From the NCBI RefSeq assembly GCF_033807715.1, contig NC_084610.1, positions 262,001 to 326,000 on the forward strand: 64,000 nt of DNA, read 5' to 3'. Below, piece by piece: positions 1 through 11,300 of this stretch. Each line of letters starts with the position of its first letter. The first letter of the stretch is position 1. Both the position numbers and the translations under genes were made by a program. Origin of the DNA: Cololabis saira. Lineage: Eukaryota > Chordata > Actinopteri > Beloniformes > Belonidae. The notes under the pieces are model-generated. The model saw nothing but the letters and a program-made list of their open reading frames with translations, was not told the DNA's origin and searched no databases.

Positions 1-76
1 GCCACCTGAACGCCACCAAAGGCCACCTGAACGCCACCAAAGGTCACCTGAACGCCACCAAAGGTCACCTGAACGT
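1..76. repeat. 21-bp tandem repeat at window start
   Basis: About 3.5 copies of a unit like gccaccaaaggtcacctgaac. It is cut by the window edge. Confidence 0.85.
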
Positions 77-286
77 ACTTCACGCAGATGACACTCGTCT
101 GGTTTGAGACCCAGATGGCGATAAAAGGCCTCATCGCCCCCTCCAGGACGGGGCGGTCCTGCTCGCTTCACGGACAATTTGCTTGAGCTAACAGCCCGGC
201 TCAGCTGACGGGTCGCCGGCAGCATGTCGTCTTCTCCAGAGGGGATTTTAGGTTTCAGTGACGCCTCGGCTCGCTCAGCCAAAGAC

Positions 287-324
<38 letters not shown>

Positions 325-3160
325 AGGATAAACTCGACTGCAGGATGGATCTTAGTCAGGAAACAGGCTCAGGTTCTGTCTGAGTAACGCCACGTCGGCT
401 TTGTGTCATCAGGCCGCTGAAAGAGGCTTTAAACCATCTGGATGACATTAGATTTTCCACTTTTCCATTCGTGTCATATTTAAGTCCGTCGTGAACTCTC
501 TTCAACTAAAACTGCTTTTCTTGTGTCCAAAAAGTAGTTTAAAACATCCTGGGACAAGGATTTCACACAGTCTCTGTTGTAAAACTGGCAACAACACTGA
601 TGGATCGTCTGGGTTAGCAACAGTAACCAAGGGGGCGGGGCTTACTGATGGGTCAACTGATGTAAAAGAGTGAAAAAAGGCCCAGATAACGGCGTAAAAC
701 TGAACAGTTTGGATCGTGTGCCAGCATAAATGAGAGATGAGACGTCATGGCAGCCGTAGCCAGTTTTAATAACCATAAACTCTCCCTCCAGCATGAGCAA
801 ATCTGTTTGATGCGGTATCAGAGGCAGGCGGCGTGACGTCCCAGAGGCCTGGTCTGGTTACGGGGGTCCTGAGGCGGCGCTCCAGTGGGTAAGGGGTTAA
901 AAACGCTGTAATTCAGGGGAGCCTCTCCGCCTACGTCGCTGCTGCGGTCTCTGCAGCACAGCCGGCAAGCTGGCGTGCCGCCCGGCAGCGGTCGGGGCCT
1001 CCAGCCGCACATGAGTCAGTCCCACGGATGGATTAGTGCAGCGCCGCCTCCTGACACTCAAACACCGGTTCGTCATGACAGATGTGAAACATGAAACCAG
1101 CGGCATCGATCTCACCGCAGAAATAGAGCAGCTGCAACTGCATCAGAGCCAGATGGGTCAATAATCATCAGCCCAACGCTGGCTTCAATTGAGATAAAAC
1201 TGTCAGCATTCACCCCTCACAGAAGGAGACGGCTGAAACTCAGAGATGTCTTCATCAGAAACTGAGAAGAAAACAAGGTTTCAGAGGATTTATTCATCAG
1301 ATCTCGGTGTAAAAATAAGAAAAAAAAGCACAAACATCAGCTTATTTCACTCCAGAGATGAAGATCACTTGGTGAATAATTCATCCAGCAGTCTTAAACA
1401 GAAGAAGAAGCTACAACTCTGGCAGCCGTGATGTCCCACAATATCAGAATAATCTCTTAAAATCAGTCACAGAAGAGGAGAAAAGCTGACGCTCAGGATA
1501 TTTGATCTCTTTTTATTTTGAGTTTTATTATCGAGTCAAAACCCGGCAGAAACCGCCTCCGGAGGCGGTTTGGCGTCCGAACGCCATGCTGGACTCCCGC
1601 GTCCAGATGCAGGTCTGCTGCTGCACGGCTCACTGGTGAGAAGAGGAGGGGCGGGGCCGGGAAAGAGAGCAGTGGATTAATGAGGCCGGTCCAGATGTTG
1701 GGTCCAGCCTCCAGCTGTGAGACAGCCCACTAATCCGTTTAAGCGAGGGCCCGTCTCGGCCTCTTGCTGCTGAACCCGGGACTGAGCATCCCGGGTTGCT
1801 GAGGCCGAGGTGACGGACGACCACAACCCCTTTAGACCCGGCGTCTCGGATGCGTCCGAGGTTTCCTTGTTCTGACCGTTTGAGTGTTTGTGTTTTTATT
1901 CTGTGGTGCTGCAGCTGATGGAGTTAAAAGTCTGTTACTAATTCAGAATTATTCCCTCTGCCGACTCTCTCCCTGTCGTTGATCTGCTTGATTTCATTTG
2001 TAAGTATGTTTCTATTGTTTTTTTTAAATCATCATTTTAGTTTTAGTGACTGTTTCCAACCTGTTCTCCAGTAGAAGTAGACGGTTTTCTGCAGAAAGCC
2101 GATAACCGCTTTACCTTGAAACAACCTGCCCCCCATTCCCTCTCCGGCGGCTGCGCTTAGCCCCCCCCCCCCCTCCCTCCGTCCCTCCATCCTCCCTCCT
2201 GTTTTCTCACACACACACACACACACACTCACACACACACACAGATATGACGTCCTGTCCTCGCCATCACCAGCCAGGTCAGAGGTCGACCACGCCAGCA
2301 GACGGGACGCCGTTCGTTCAAACGGTTCCACTTGGGAGGAAAAGTCAGGATTCCTGCGAGATTAGAGGCTCAAAAATCAGAATTTGAAACTTTTATTTCT
2401 CTGAGAAATTGTAAAGACGCAGTAGTGCAAACGTGCAAATGTGCAAACATATGAAGCCTGGAGGGTCTCGGATGTTTTATCTGATCTTTGGAATTCTGCT
2501 AGAAATCAATAATCGTCTTGTTATCATTAAAATTGTATTTAACCTTCAATCATAGGATTAAAATAGGGTGTTGTAACTTCAGCACAGGACTTTTAAAGCA
2601 CTTTAAAGACCTAAATCTAAAAGAAAAGCCAGAACGAGCTGCTGAGTCTCTCTGACTTCATCTCCGAGTGGAACTTTGAACTGGAGCAGCAGCGAGTGTT
2701 TCCTCCGTCCAGCGTGGTCTTAGTTCTCCAGCAGCTCAGATCTGTACCGTCCAGTTAGCTCTTTATTCCCTGGAAGTGAGGCCGGTCCACGTCTGGTACC
2801 GAGGCTGCCGTGTTAAACTCTCCCTGGAAATGGTTTCGGAGTTTACCGGCGACTGCTGTCGTCGTAGCTGCGGCCGCTTTAGACTCCACTGATGCTGAAA
2901 CGAAACATTTCTTCCCTTCCACCTCTGCTGCCCTGCAGAGCAGAGCCCGGTCAAGCTTACCCTCAGACATCCTCTCAGCACGCACACCGGTGCTCCCATG
3001 ATGCTTTGCAGAACCCCGTGAGCCCGGGGATTCAGAGCTTTGCACAAATCCTATTTGGTGATGATATGAATCACATCTGAGAGGCTGGTGTGAGCTGCTC
3101 TGCCCGGCGGCCTCCTGGCACGCTGCTAACGCTCCTCCCAGCCAGGCCACGGCGCCGCGG
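77..3160. other. no gene recognised (gls intron 1 or upstream)
   Basis: I see only simple repeats here: (GA)n at 291-320, C-run and (CA)n at 2160-2243. Short ORFs lack homology or sensible splice context. The sequence is upstream of gls exon 2 and so is probably intron 1. Confidence 0.6.
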
Positions 3161-3162
3161 GC

Positions 3163-3261
3163 CCAGCCGTCGTGGCCCAGCCGTCATGGCCCAGCCGTCA
3201 CGGCCCAGCCGTCATGGCCCAGCCGTCGCGGCCCAGCCGTCGCGGCCCAGCCATCGGGCGG
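3163..3261. repeat. 14-bp GC-rich minisatellite
   Basis: About seven copies of gcccagccgtcrtg-like units, which produce a spurious Pro/Ser/Arg ORF. Confidence 0.8.
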
Positions 3262-3297
3262 CGTCATGGCTGCGGTTACAAATAAAGCTGTTATCAG

Positions 3298-3783
3298 TTA
3301 AAGGAGCATGAGGCAAGAATAAGAAATGAGACTCATTAGCGCCACGACGACCGTCGGGGTTCCTGCAGCCAACAGCGAAGCCGGCATGGGAGCGCGTGTG
3401 TAATCTCATGTGATTTTCAAATCCAGCTCTAAATATGACTTGTAATCTTACCTGGTCAGTAGGAAATGAGCCATGTCAGCATCTGTTTTCAGTCCCAATT
3501 CAAGTTGAAGCTGCCTCCATGACTCAAACGCGTATCCAATGTTTACTCGTGCGCCGCCGAGAACGCGCATGCAGCGTCATGTGACGTCACATCCGCAGGA
3601 CAGTGCGGGAAATTCCGGTCACAATTGCAGCACATTTTGCAGCACACAGCCTGTTCAAGGCAACTGAGAGATACGCTAGAGGGCTCAATCTTTTTGGTTT
3701 GGAACGCTACATCTGACATTATTACTAGAAAATTTAAAACATATACGCATTTTTTTCATAAATCCTGCCTCATGCTCCTTTAA
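3298..3783. mobile_element. MITE with TTAA target duplication
   Basis: TTAA is followed by AGGAGCATGAGGC and mirrored by GCCTCATGCTCCT then TTAA. Internal length is 478 bp with no ORF. TTAA duplications are typical of piggyBac- or Kolobok-type elements; the family was not determined. Confidence 0.75.
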
Positions 3784-4098
3784 CTCAATTCCAACAGTAG
3801 AACGCGGGTCATCCCAACCCGGAGGCTCGTTCCTGCGTGGACGGAGATGCCATTGTCCCCGGTCCTGGCTGGTATTCGTGCACAGACGACCCCTGCTCTG
3901 CTCTGGCCTGGTGACGGCTCCAGACCCCCCCCCCACCCGGTCGTCCCGCTGACGCCGAGCCAGAGTAGGGTCGCCCCGGGTGTTACTCAGCCTCTTCTCC
4001 TCCTCCTCCTCCTCCTGCAGCTCCCCTCCCTTTTTCCAAGGCGACGGGCCTCCGCGCGGCCTCACCTCTCTCTGTGTTTGTCTCTATCTCCCCTGCAG

Positions 4099-4195
4099 GA
4101 GAAGGAAGGCGGGCATCCTGCCCAGCCTGGAGGATCTGCTCTTCTACACCATCGCTGAGGGCCAGGAGAAGATCCCCGCACACAAGTTCACCACC
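4099..4195 (+). CDS. gls: gls exon 2
   Basis: Acceptor ctcccctgcag, donor gtgag. It encodes [20 protein letters not shown] through KIPAHKFTT, the start of the glutaminase N-terminal helical domain. The first base completes a codon begun in the missing exon 1, and the exon ends in phase 0. Confidence 0.95.
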
Positions 4196-5339
4196 GTGAG
4201 TTCACCCAGCCGGCTGCCGAGCTTTTAAACGACGAGTAAAGGCCGTGGGAGGGATGGTTACCTCCCGAAGCATCACTACAGTTTAGAACCAATAAACATG
4301 AAAGTGGTAAAATAAAGTTGCTTTCGTCAACGAAAATTATGACTAAATATCGTCGTCAACGAACCTTTATCACCTGAGGAAAACGAGACGAGACGCAACG
4401 AAAATGCTGGTCATGTGACGATAACGATAATTAAATATATAATGCAATATCGTAGAGGAATAAAAACGAGACTAAAATGTAGATTAAAAAATAAAAACTC
4501 TGCTTAATTCATTTTCGTTGACTAAAACGAGATGAAATGTTCTACCAAAGATCCTTAATGTCCATGTTTTCAGTAGTTTCTCTGGTTTAATGTCCATGTT
4601 TTCAGTAGTTTCTCTGGTTTAATGTCCATGTTTTCAGTAGTTTCCTCTGGTTTAATGTCCATGTTTTCAGTAGTTTCTCTGGTTTAATGTCCATGTTTTC
4701 AGTAGTTTCTCTGGTTTAATGTCCATGTTTTCAGTAGTTTCTCTGGTTTAATGTCCATGTTTTCAGTAGTTTCTCTGGTTTAATGTCCATGTTTTCAGTA
4801 GTTTCTCTGGTTTAATGTCCATGTTTTCAGTAGTTTCTCTGGTTTAATGTCCATGTTTTCAGTAGTTTCTCTGGTTTAATGTCCATGTTTTCAGTAGTTT
4901 CTCTGGTTTAGTTCTGCTGGGTGACGTTAGTCCTTAATCCCAGTCGCTGCAGCGGGGAATCAGATCCAGAAGATGCAGCTGCAGGTTAGAAGCTGATGCC
5001 GTTAACGCAGAGCTCTAGGTTCACGTCCATTAAAAACTAAGGGGTAAATCCACAAAGAACAGATTGCGCCCGCAAATAGCGCTGTGAATTGCGCTGCATT
5101 AGCGCCCGCAATTTGCCCTGCTTTAAGTTCCTATTCACAAAAGATTTTGCTCTAATGATATACCGGAGCAAACACGCCCATAAAGTTTTGCGGCTGAGTG
5201 CAATTTGCACTTGTCTGAGGGAGCGTGGCTGTTTCCAGTGTTCTCCATATTTCAGCACACAGATTGGTCCCTAATGAAAACTGCAGAGAGCACAATAGCC
5301 TCAACTTTCACGTATTTGTACTTCTAGTATTTCACATGC

Positions 5340-5374
<35 letters not shown>

Positions 5375-8300
5375 ACCTTATTCATCCCCAAAGGGAAATT
5401 CAACCGTCCAGCAGCTCATCAAAACATAAACATAAAAATCAACCACACTTCCATTTAGACAATACAAGCACATTCATAATATTAAAATAAACATATAAGG
5501 TTTTTAAACAAATATCATGTAAAGTGCAAACTAAAATATAGTCCAGTTGTGGCAGAGGTGAGTGTGTGAAACTGAGTTCAGGACAGTTAAACAGTCTTAT
5601 TGCTGCGGGGACGCAAGGATCTCCTGAACCGCTCCGTGCGCAGTGAGCGGAGGCTGCGGACCCGACCGCTGCAGCTGCTGCCCCTCTGCTCCTGGAGGCT
5701 GTGGAGAGGGTGTCTGCTATTGTCCATTATAGCACTCAGTTTGTTCAGTGTTCCCTCTCCACCACAGATCTTAGCGGGTCCAGACTCCTGCCCAACACTG
5801 AGCCCGCTTTTTTGACCAGTTTGTTCAGTCGCCTGGTGTTTTTGATTGCAAGGCTGCCCCCCCAACACAAAGCAGCAAAAAAGAGTGCACTGGCCACCAT
5901 CGTGTGGTAGAACATAGCCATCATCTCCACACACACATCAAAAGACCTCAGTGTCTGTATGACATAAGCTAATGAAATGTCAAATGTTAAGAGGCTGTGC
6001 GCATTTACGCACAAGGCACAGCACCAGTAACTTCATTAACACCGGATCGGGATCAGATCAGGATCTAATGGTAATTCATGTTCTTTGTTTTGCTACACAC
6101 ACCTACAGGTCAGCTGTTAAACACACACATTCTAGATTTATATGTTTATATGGTGGAATTGTTTGTAATAAAGCAGCCCCTTATGTATGGATGAATCCTG
6201 AGCTCCGTCCTGTTACTTTTATTTTTAAATCCGATAAGTCCACAACCCCACTTGATCTGATTGTCTACAGCAGGGGTAGGCAATTCCGGTCCTCGAGGGC
6301 CGGTGTCCTGCATGTTTTAGATGTTTCCCTGCAATGCATGGAGACACACCTGATTCTAATTAATCATCGTCATCAGCTTGTCATCCAGGGCTGCACAATT
6401 CTGTTAATGACACAGGTACTTTTATCACGGTGTGCTGAAGCAGGGTAACATCTAAGACATGCAGGACACCGGCCCTCGAGGACCGGAATTGCCTACCCCT
6501 GGTCTACAGTCACGTCTGAATGTAGATTTCACCCTTAATATCATTCAGTATCACACAGGCTTGAATGACATTGAAGAGAGAGAGAGAAACAGAGACAGAC
6601 GGGGAGTGAGGAGTTTGCGCGCAGTTTAATACACGCTTCTGAAACACGGTATTTGCTCCACTATTTTTGCGTGTGGCAAATAGCCCTGGCCTTTGTGAAT
6701 TAGGCGCTTTTTGCAATGAGGCTTATTTGCATAGAAAGGGGGCAATTTTGCGTCGAATGTATGAATATTACCTAATTTGCATGCATGCAAATGGCACCGG
6801 CGCAGACTGCCACTATTTGCTTGGCAGCGCAGTTTGTGGAGCAATTCGCCCTTTGCGGGTGCTTTGTGAATTGGACGCTCTCTTTTTGTCTCATTTGCAC
6901 CGGTGTAGCGGCCGCAAAAGCCGCGCAATCCTTTTGTGGATTTGGCCCTAAGTTACATAGAGAAACACGGGGATCTGCTCTGGGGGGGAGAAGAAGAAGA
7001 TCCATCTTTGGATACACTTTCCTACATAGACGTGGAAAAGAAAACCCAATGTGTCGTCGAGAAATGCGGAAAAATTAATATATTGTAAACTCAAATTAGA
7101 GTCTTCTGTATCTGGAATGAATGTATTCTTGAGTCTATAAAGATAACAATAATATAATAATAAGATAACCTTGTTTGAATTGTAACAGGGCTAAATACAA
7201 TCTTTGACTAAAACTAGACTAAAATGGTCCTGGACAATTCTGACTAAAATAAGACCCAAAGACTAGACTAAAACTAAAAATGAAATAAGCTGACAAGAAC
7301 AACAATAGTGGTAAAATAAGGAGGTTCCCATTGAGGCAGGAAGCGACTCAGCTTAGTTCCTAATGGACTAATTCCTCCTGCTCAGCCCGTCTGGAGTCGA
7401 TGTTCAAGCCTTGTTGCTTTATTGATCTCTGCTCAAGTGGTCTTAATCACAGCCCCCCCTGCTCTGTCCACAGGCTCTTAAAGCGACAGGCCTTCGCACC
7501 GGAGACCCCCGGCTGAAGGAGTGCATGGAGATGCTGAAGGTGACGCTGAAGACCACCTCAGACGGAGCGCTGGACCGGCACCTCTTCAAGAAGTCAGTTC
7601 TTCTCTTACCTCCTTCAGACCAACCCCAACCCTTTATTGTCAACATTAAAGTTTGATAGCTGCCTGAGAGAGAATAATTGATGCTGCTGGGAGCTTTCCT
7701 CAACCCCCCTCCCCCGCAGCAGAACCGGGTTCCCGGCTGCGGATGAATTATTCATCCTGCTTCGGTTTGCACGTCAGCAGCAGGTCTGTATCCAGGAGCA
7801 GGGCTCAGCGTGATGACGGTGCGTCACAGCCAGGACTCCTACAGGAGTCTGTCCTCCTGGCGCTAAAACCAGTCGAGGACGGCGATGATCTGTTTTAACA
7901 ACAAGCTGCAGCTGATCCAGAACGCTGCCGCCGGAGTCCTTACAAACACCAGGAAACTGGACCACATTACACCAGGAAACTGGACCACATTACACCAGGA
8001 AACTGGACCACATTACACCAGGAAACTGGACCACATTACACCAGGAAACTGGACCATATTACACCAGGAAACTGGACCATATTACACCAGGAAACTGGAC
8101 CACATTACACCAGGAAACTGGACCATATTACACCAGGAAACTGGACCATATTACACCAGGAAACTGGACCACATTACACCAGGAAACTGGACCATATTAC
8201 ACCAGGAAACTGGACCACATTACACCAGGAAACTGGACCATATTACACCAGGAAACTGGACCACATTACACCAGGAAACTGGACCATATTACACCAGGAA

Positions 8301-11300
8301 ACTGGACCACATTACACCAGGAAACTGGACCATATTACACCAGGAAACTGGACCACATTACACCAGGAAACTGGACCACATTACACCAGGAAACTGGACC
8401 ATATTACACCAGGAAACTGGACCACATTACACCAGGAAACTGGACCACATTACACCAGGAAACTGGACCACATTACACCAGGAAACTGGACCATATTACA
8501 CCAGGAAACTGGACCACATTACACCAGGAAACTGGCAGAGGTGGACAGAGTACTCGACCCCAGTACTTGAGTAAGAGTACAAATACTACAAGTAAAAGTA
8601 GCTCAGTCAAAATATTACTCGAGTAAGAGTAGAAAAGTACTTGCTTTTAAAGGTACTTAAGTATCCAAAAGTAAATGCTTTTATATTTACTTTAAGTAAA
8701 TATAAAATGAATATATATGAATATTAAGCTCAGGAATCAATACAATATAAGTTGTAAAAACAATATCCCATGCACACTCACACACACTTATTTTTTGTCT
8801 TTATTCTTTATTATTTATATATTGCATTATTAGTTTGCCATCACTTTTGTGTAGTTATACTTTCTGTTTTTTGTATGTTAATCTTGACATGAAATTTTAA
8901 TATCTTCGGTGGAGGCTTCAAATAAGCCCATTGGGTTTTTTGCCTCTTCCTGCACCGTATAGTGTTTATCATTGATATTTCCTGTATATTTTTAAAAACT
9001 GTGCAAAACAATAAACTAAACTAAACTAAGTAAGAGTAAGAGTAAATTTCTTATTTTCCACATCAGTAAATTACTATATTTTTTCTAAATTAATTTAAGG
9101 ATCTTTTAACTCTTGTTTCTGAGAATTAACTCTTTGAAACCAGCTGCACTGATGTGCTGCTTTTAGAACCACAATGTTATATAAAACCTGCAGAAACACC
9201 AAAAACAAATCAAATGAATGGGATCATAAGAGGACAGCAGATGATGCAGAGTTTATTAACTTTCTTCTCCTGACGCAGGCGTAGCCGTTGTTGCGGCTCT
9301 GTCTTCACTTGTTGCAGCTCTGTCTTGACAAACGCAGGCTACTTTGGCGGTATGGTTTTGAGGAGGCTTGACGTATTTCCGCTTTACGTACATCCCAGTG
9401 GAGAGCGTGCACTGTGATAGGTCTCCTCCTTTGACAAAAACAGCTTGTGTCCAATAGGATTTTAGGGAAGAAGAAAAAAGAGCAGACCTGAAAGTAACGA
9501 GTACTTTTCAGCCTTCCTAGAAATTTACTCGAGTAAAAGTAAAAATATTTGTCTTGGAAATGTATTCAAGTAAGAGTAATAAGTACCAAAGAAATCTAAT
9601 ACTCAAGTAAAGTACAAATCCTCTGGATATGTACTTAAGTACAGTACTCAAGTAAATTTACTCCGTTACTGTCCACCACTGGAAACTGGACCATATTACA
9701 CCAGGAAACTGGACCACATTACACCAGGAAACTGGACCATATTACACCAGGAAACTGGACCATATTACACCAGGAAACTGGACCACATTACACCAGGAAA
9801 CTGGACCACATTACACCAGGAAACTGGACCATATTACACCAGGAAACTGGACCACATTACACCAGGAAACTGGACCATATTACACCAGGAAACTGGACCA
9901 TATTACACCAGGAAACTGGACCACATTACACCAGGAAACTGGACCACATTACACCAGGAAACTGGACCACATTACACCAGGAAACTGGACCACATTACAC
10001 CAGGAAACTGGACCACATTACACCAGGAAACTGGACCATATTACATCGGTCATGAAATCACTACACTGGCTTCCAGAGAGTCAAAGGATAGAGTTTAAAA
10101 TCATCCTGCTGGTCTACAAAGACCTGAATGGTCTTGGACCAAAATACCTGCTGGATCTGTTAGTTCCTATGAAGCTCCCAGACCCCTGAGGTTCATCTGG
10201 ATCTGTTAGTTCCTATGAAGCTCCCAGACCCCTGAGGTTCATCTGGATCTGTTAGTTCCTATGAAGCTCCCAGACCCCTGAGGTTCATCTGGATCTGTTA
10301 GTTCCTATGAAGCTCCCAGACCCCTGAGGTTCATCTGGATCTGGTTTGTTGTGGTTCCAGAACCAGAACCAAGCAAGGTGAGGCAGCGTTCAGTTATTCT
10401 GCTCCTCACCGGTGGAACAAACTTCCTGTAGACCTGAGGTCTGCTGCAAAATTAAATACTTACCTGCTGGACTCTACTGCCCTTATCTTATTTTTAACAG
10501 CTTGTGCTTTTTATTATTTTACCTCTTTTCTTATTATTTTATTTCATTTATTTGTTATTTAAGCATACTCTTAAATCAGCAACTTGTGCTTTTTATTATT
10601 TTACCTTCTTTTCTCATAATTTTATTTCATTTTATTTGTTATTTACTGTCTAATTATGTCAGCAGCTTTTAATGTTGATGTAAAGCACTTTGAATTACCT
10701 TGTGTTGAATTGTGCTGTATAAATAAACTTGCCTTACATGTGAAGACGGCGTGGAGACGGTGGCAGCATGTGGAGTCTGCACATATGACGGCTCATCGGG
10801 GACAAGAGCCGGGCCAGCGCCGGCTGCTGCTGGCCCGGATCCACCACTTCCGCTGCCTCGGCTTATTTATAGCTGAGCCTGGGAGCGCGTGAGCGTGGGG
10901 GGGGGCGTGCGGTGGAGTGCAGCGCGTGCTTCTCCCTGCAGGGATTACACCAGGTCTGCTAGCTGAGCCTCAGATGCAGCTCCTGCAGGGTTACGTGGCG
11001 TCATGTGATCACTGCCGCGTCTGTAATCACCTGCACGGAGAGGTTCAGGCCGACGCCGGAGGAACGTGAAACCAGATGTTACACCAGATATGAAGCTGAA
11101 AATGTGTTGTTTATTTTCACGGCGTGATGTGAGGCAGCAGACGTGCAAAAGCTGCTGGAACAGAGCACGCTCGCCGGGGGGGTGGGGGGTGTCCCAGAGA
11201 GCCGTGAGACGATCTGCAGGCTCATACAGAACCCTGATATCGGACTAGTGTTGTTTTTGTCAGCCTGTTTCAATTTTAGTTTTAGTCTAGTCTTTGAGTC

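Larger units (their letters stand above)
5041..6948. mobile_element. PIF/Harbinger-like non-autonomous element nested in the hAT-like copy
   Basis: Ends GGGGTAAATCCACAAAG and (reverse) GGGCCAAATCCACAAAAG, with TAA on both sides (5038-5040, 6949-6951). The other two hAT-like copies run uninterrupted at this spot (aaaaacaaagttacat), which gives the empty site. It contains a LINE fragment and a hAT MITE. Confidence 0.75.
4313..7307 (+). mobile_element. hAT-like VNTR element, copy 1 (gls intron 2), interrupted
   Basis: It starts TAAAGTTGCTTTCGTCA and ends with the imperfect inverse (..GACAAGAACAACAATA), flanked by gtggtaaaa on both sides. It carries about 11 copies of a 32-bp minisatellite at 4557-4913. 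It is split by a Harbinger-like element at 5041-6948. No transposase ORF. Confidence 0.8.
7890..10736 (+). mobile_element. L2-like LINE 3' remnant hosting a 23-bp minisatellite
   Basis: Translation on + gives [20 protein letters not shown] before the array and [20 protein letters not shown] after it, the same RT C-terminal block as the LINEs at 29.8 and 59.7 kb. The end has TGTAAAGCACTTTGAATTAC and a (T)ATAAATAAA tail. It contains a 23-bp array, a 46-bp array and a hAT insertion. Confidence 0.75.

Noticed and set aside
1518..1733. Arg-rich ORF upstream of gls exon 2 as the missing presequence exon
   Set aside because: It starts at a non-ATG codon, has no donor in the phase needed by exon 2 and no similarity to GLS N-termini.
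3847..4158. ORF running into gls exon 2 as an alternative first exon
   Set aside because: It is in a different frame from the exon (the exon frame is set by [17 protein letters not shown]), and the sequence before 4098 is a polypyrimidine tract.
7885..8574. 229-codon ORF as a repeat-rich protein
   Set aside because: It is the 23-bp minisatellite read through; the flanks are LINE sequence.
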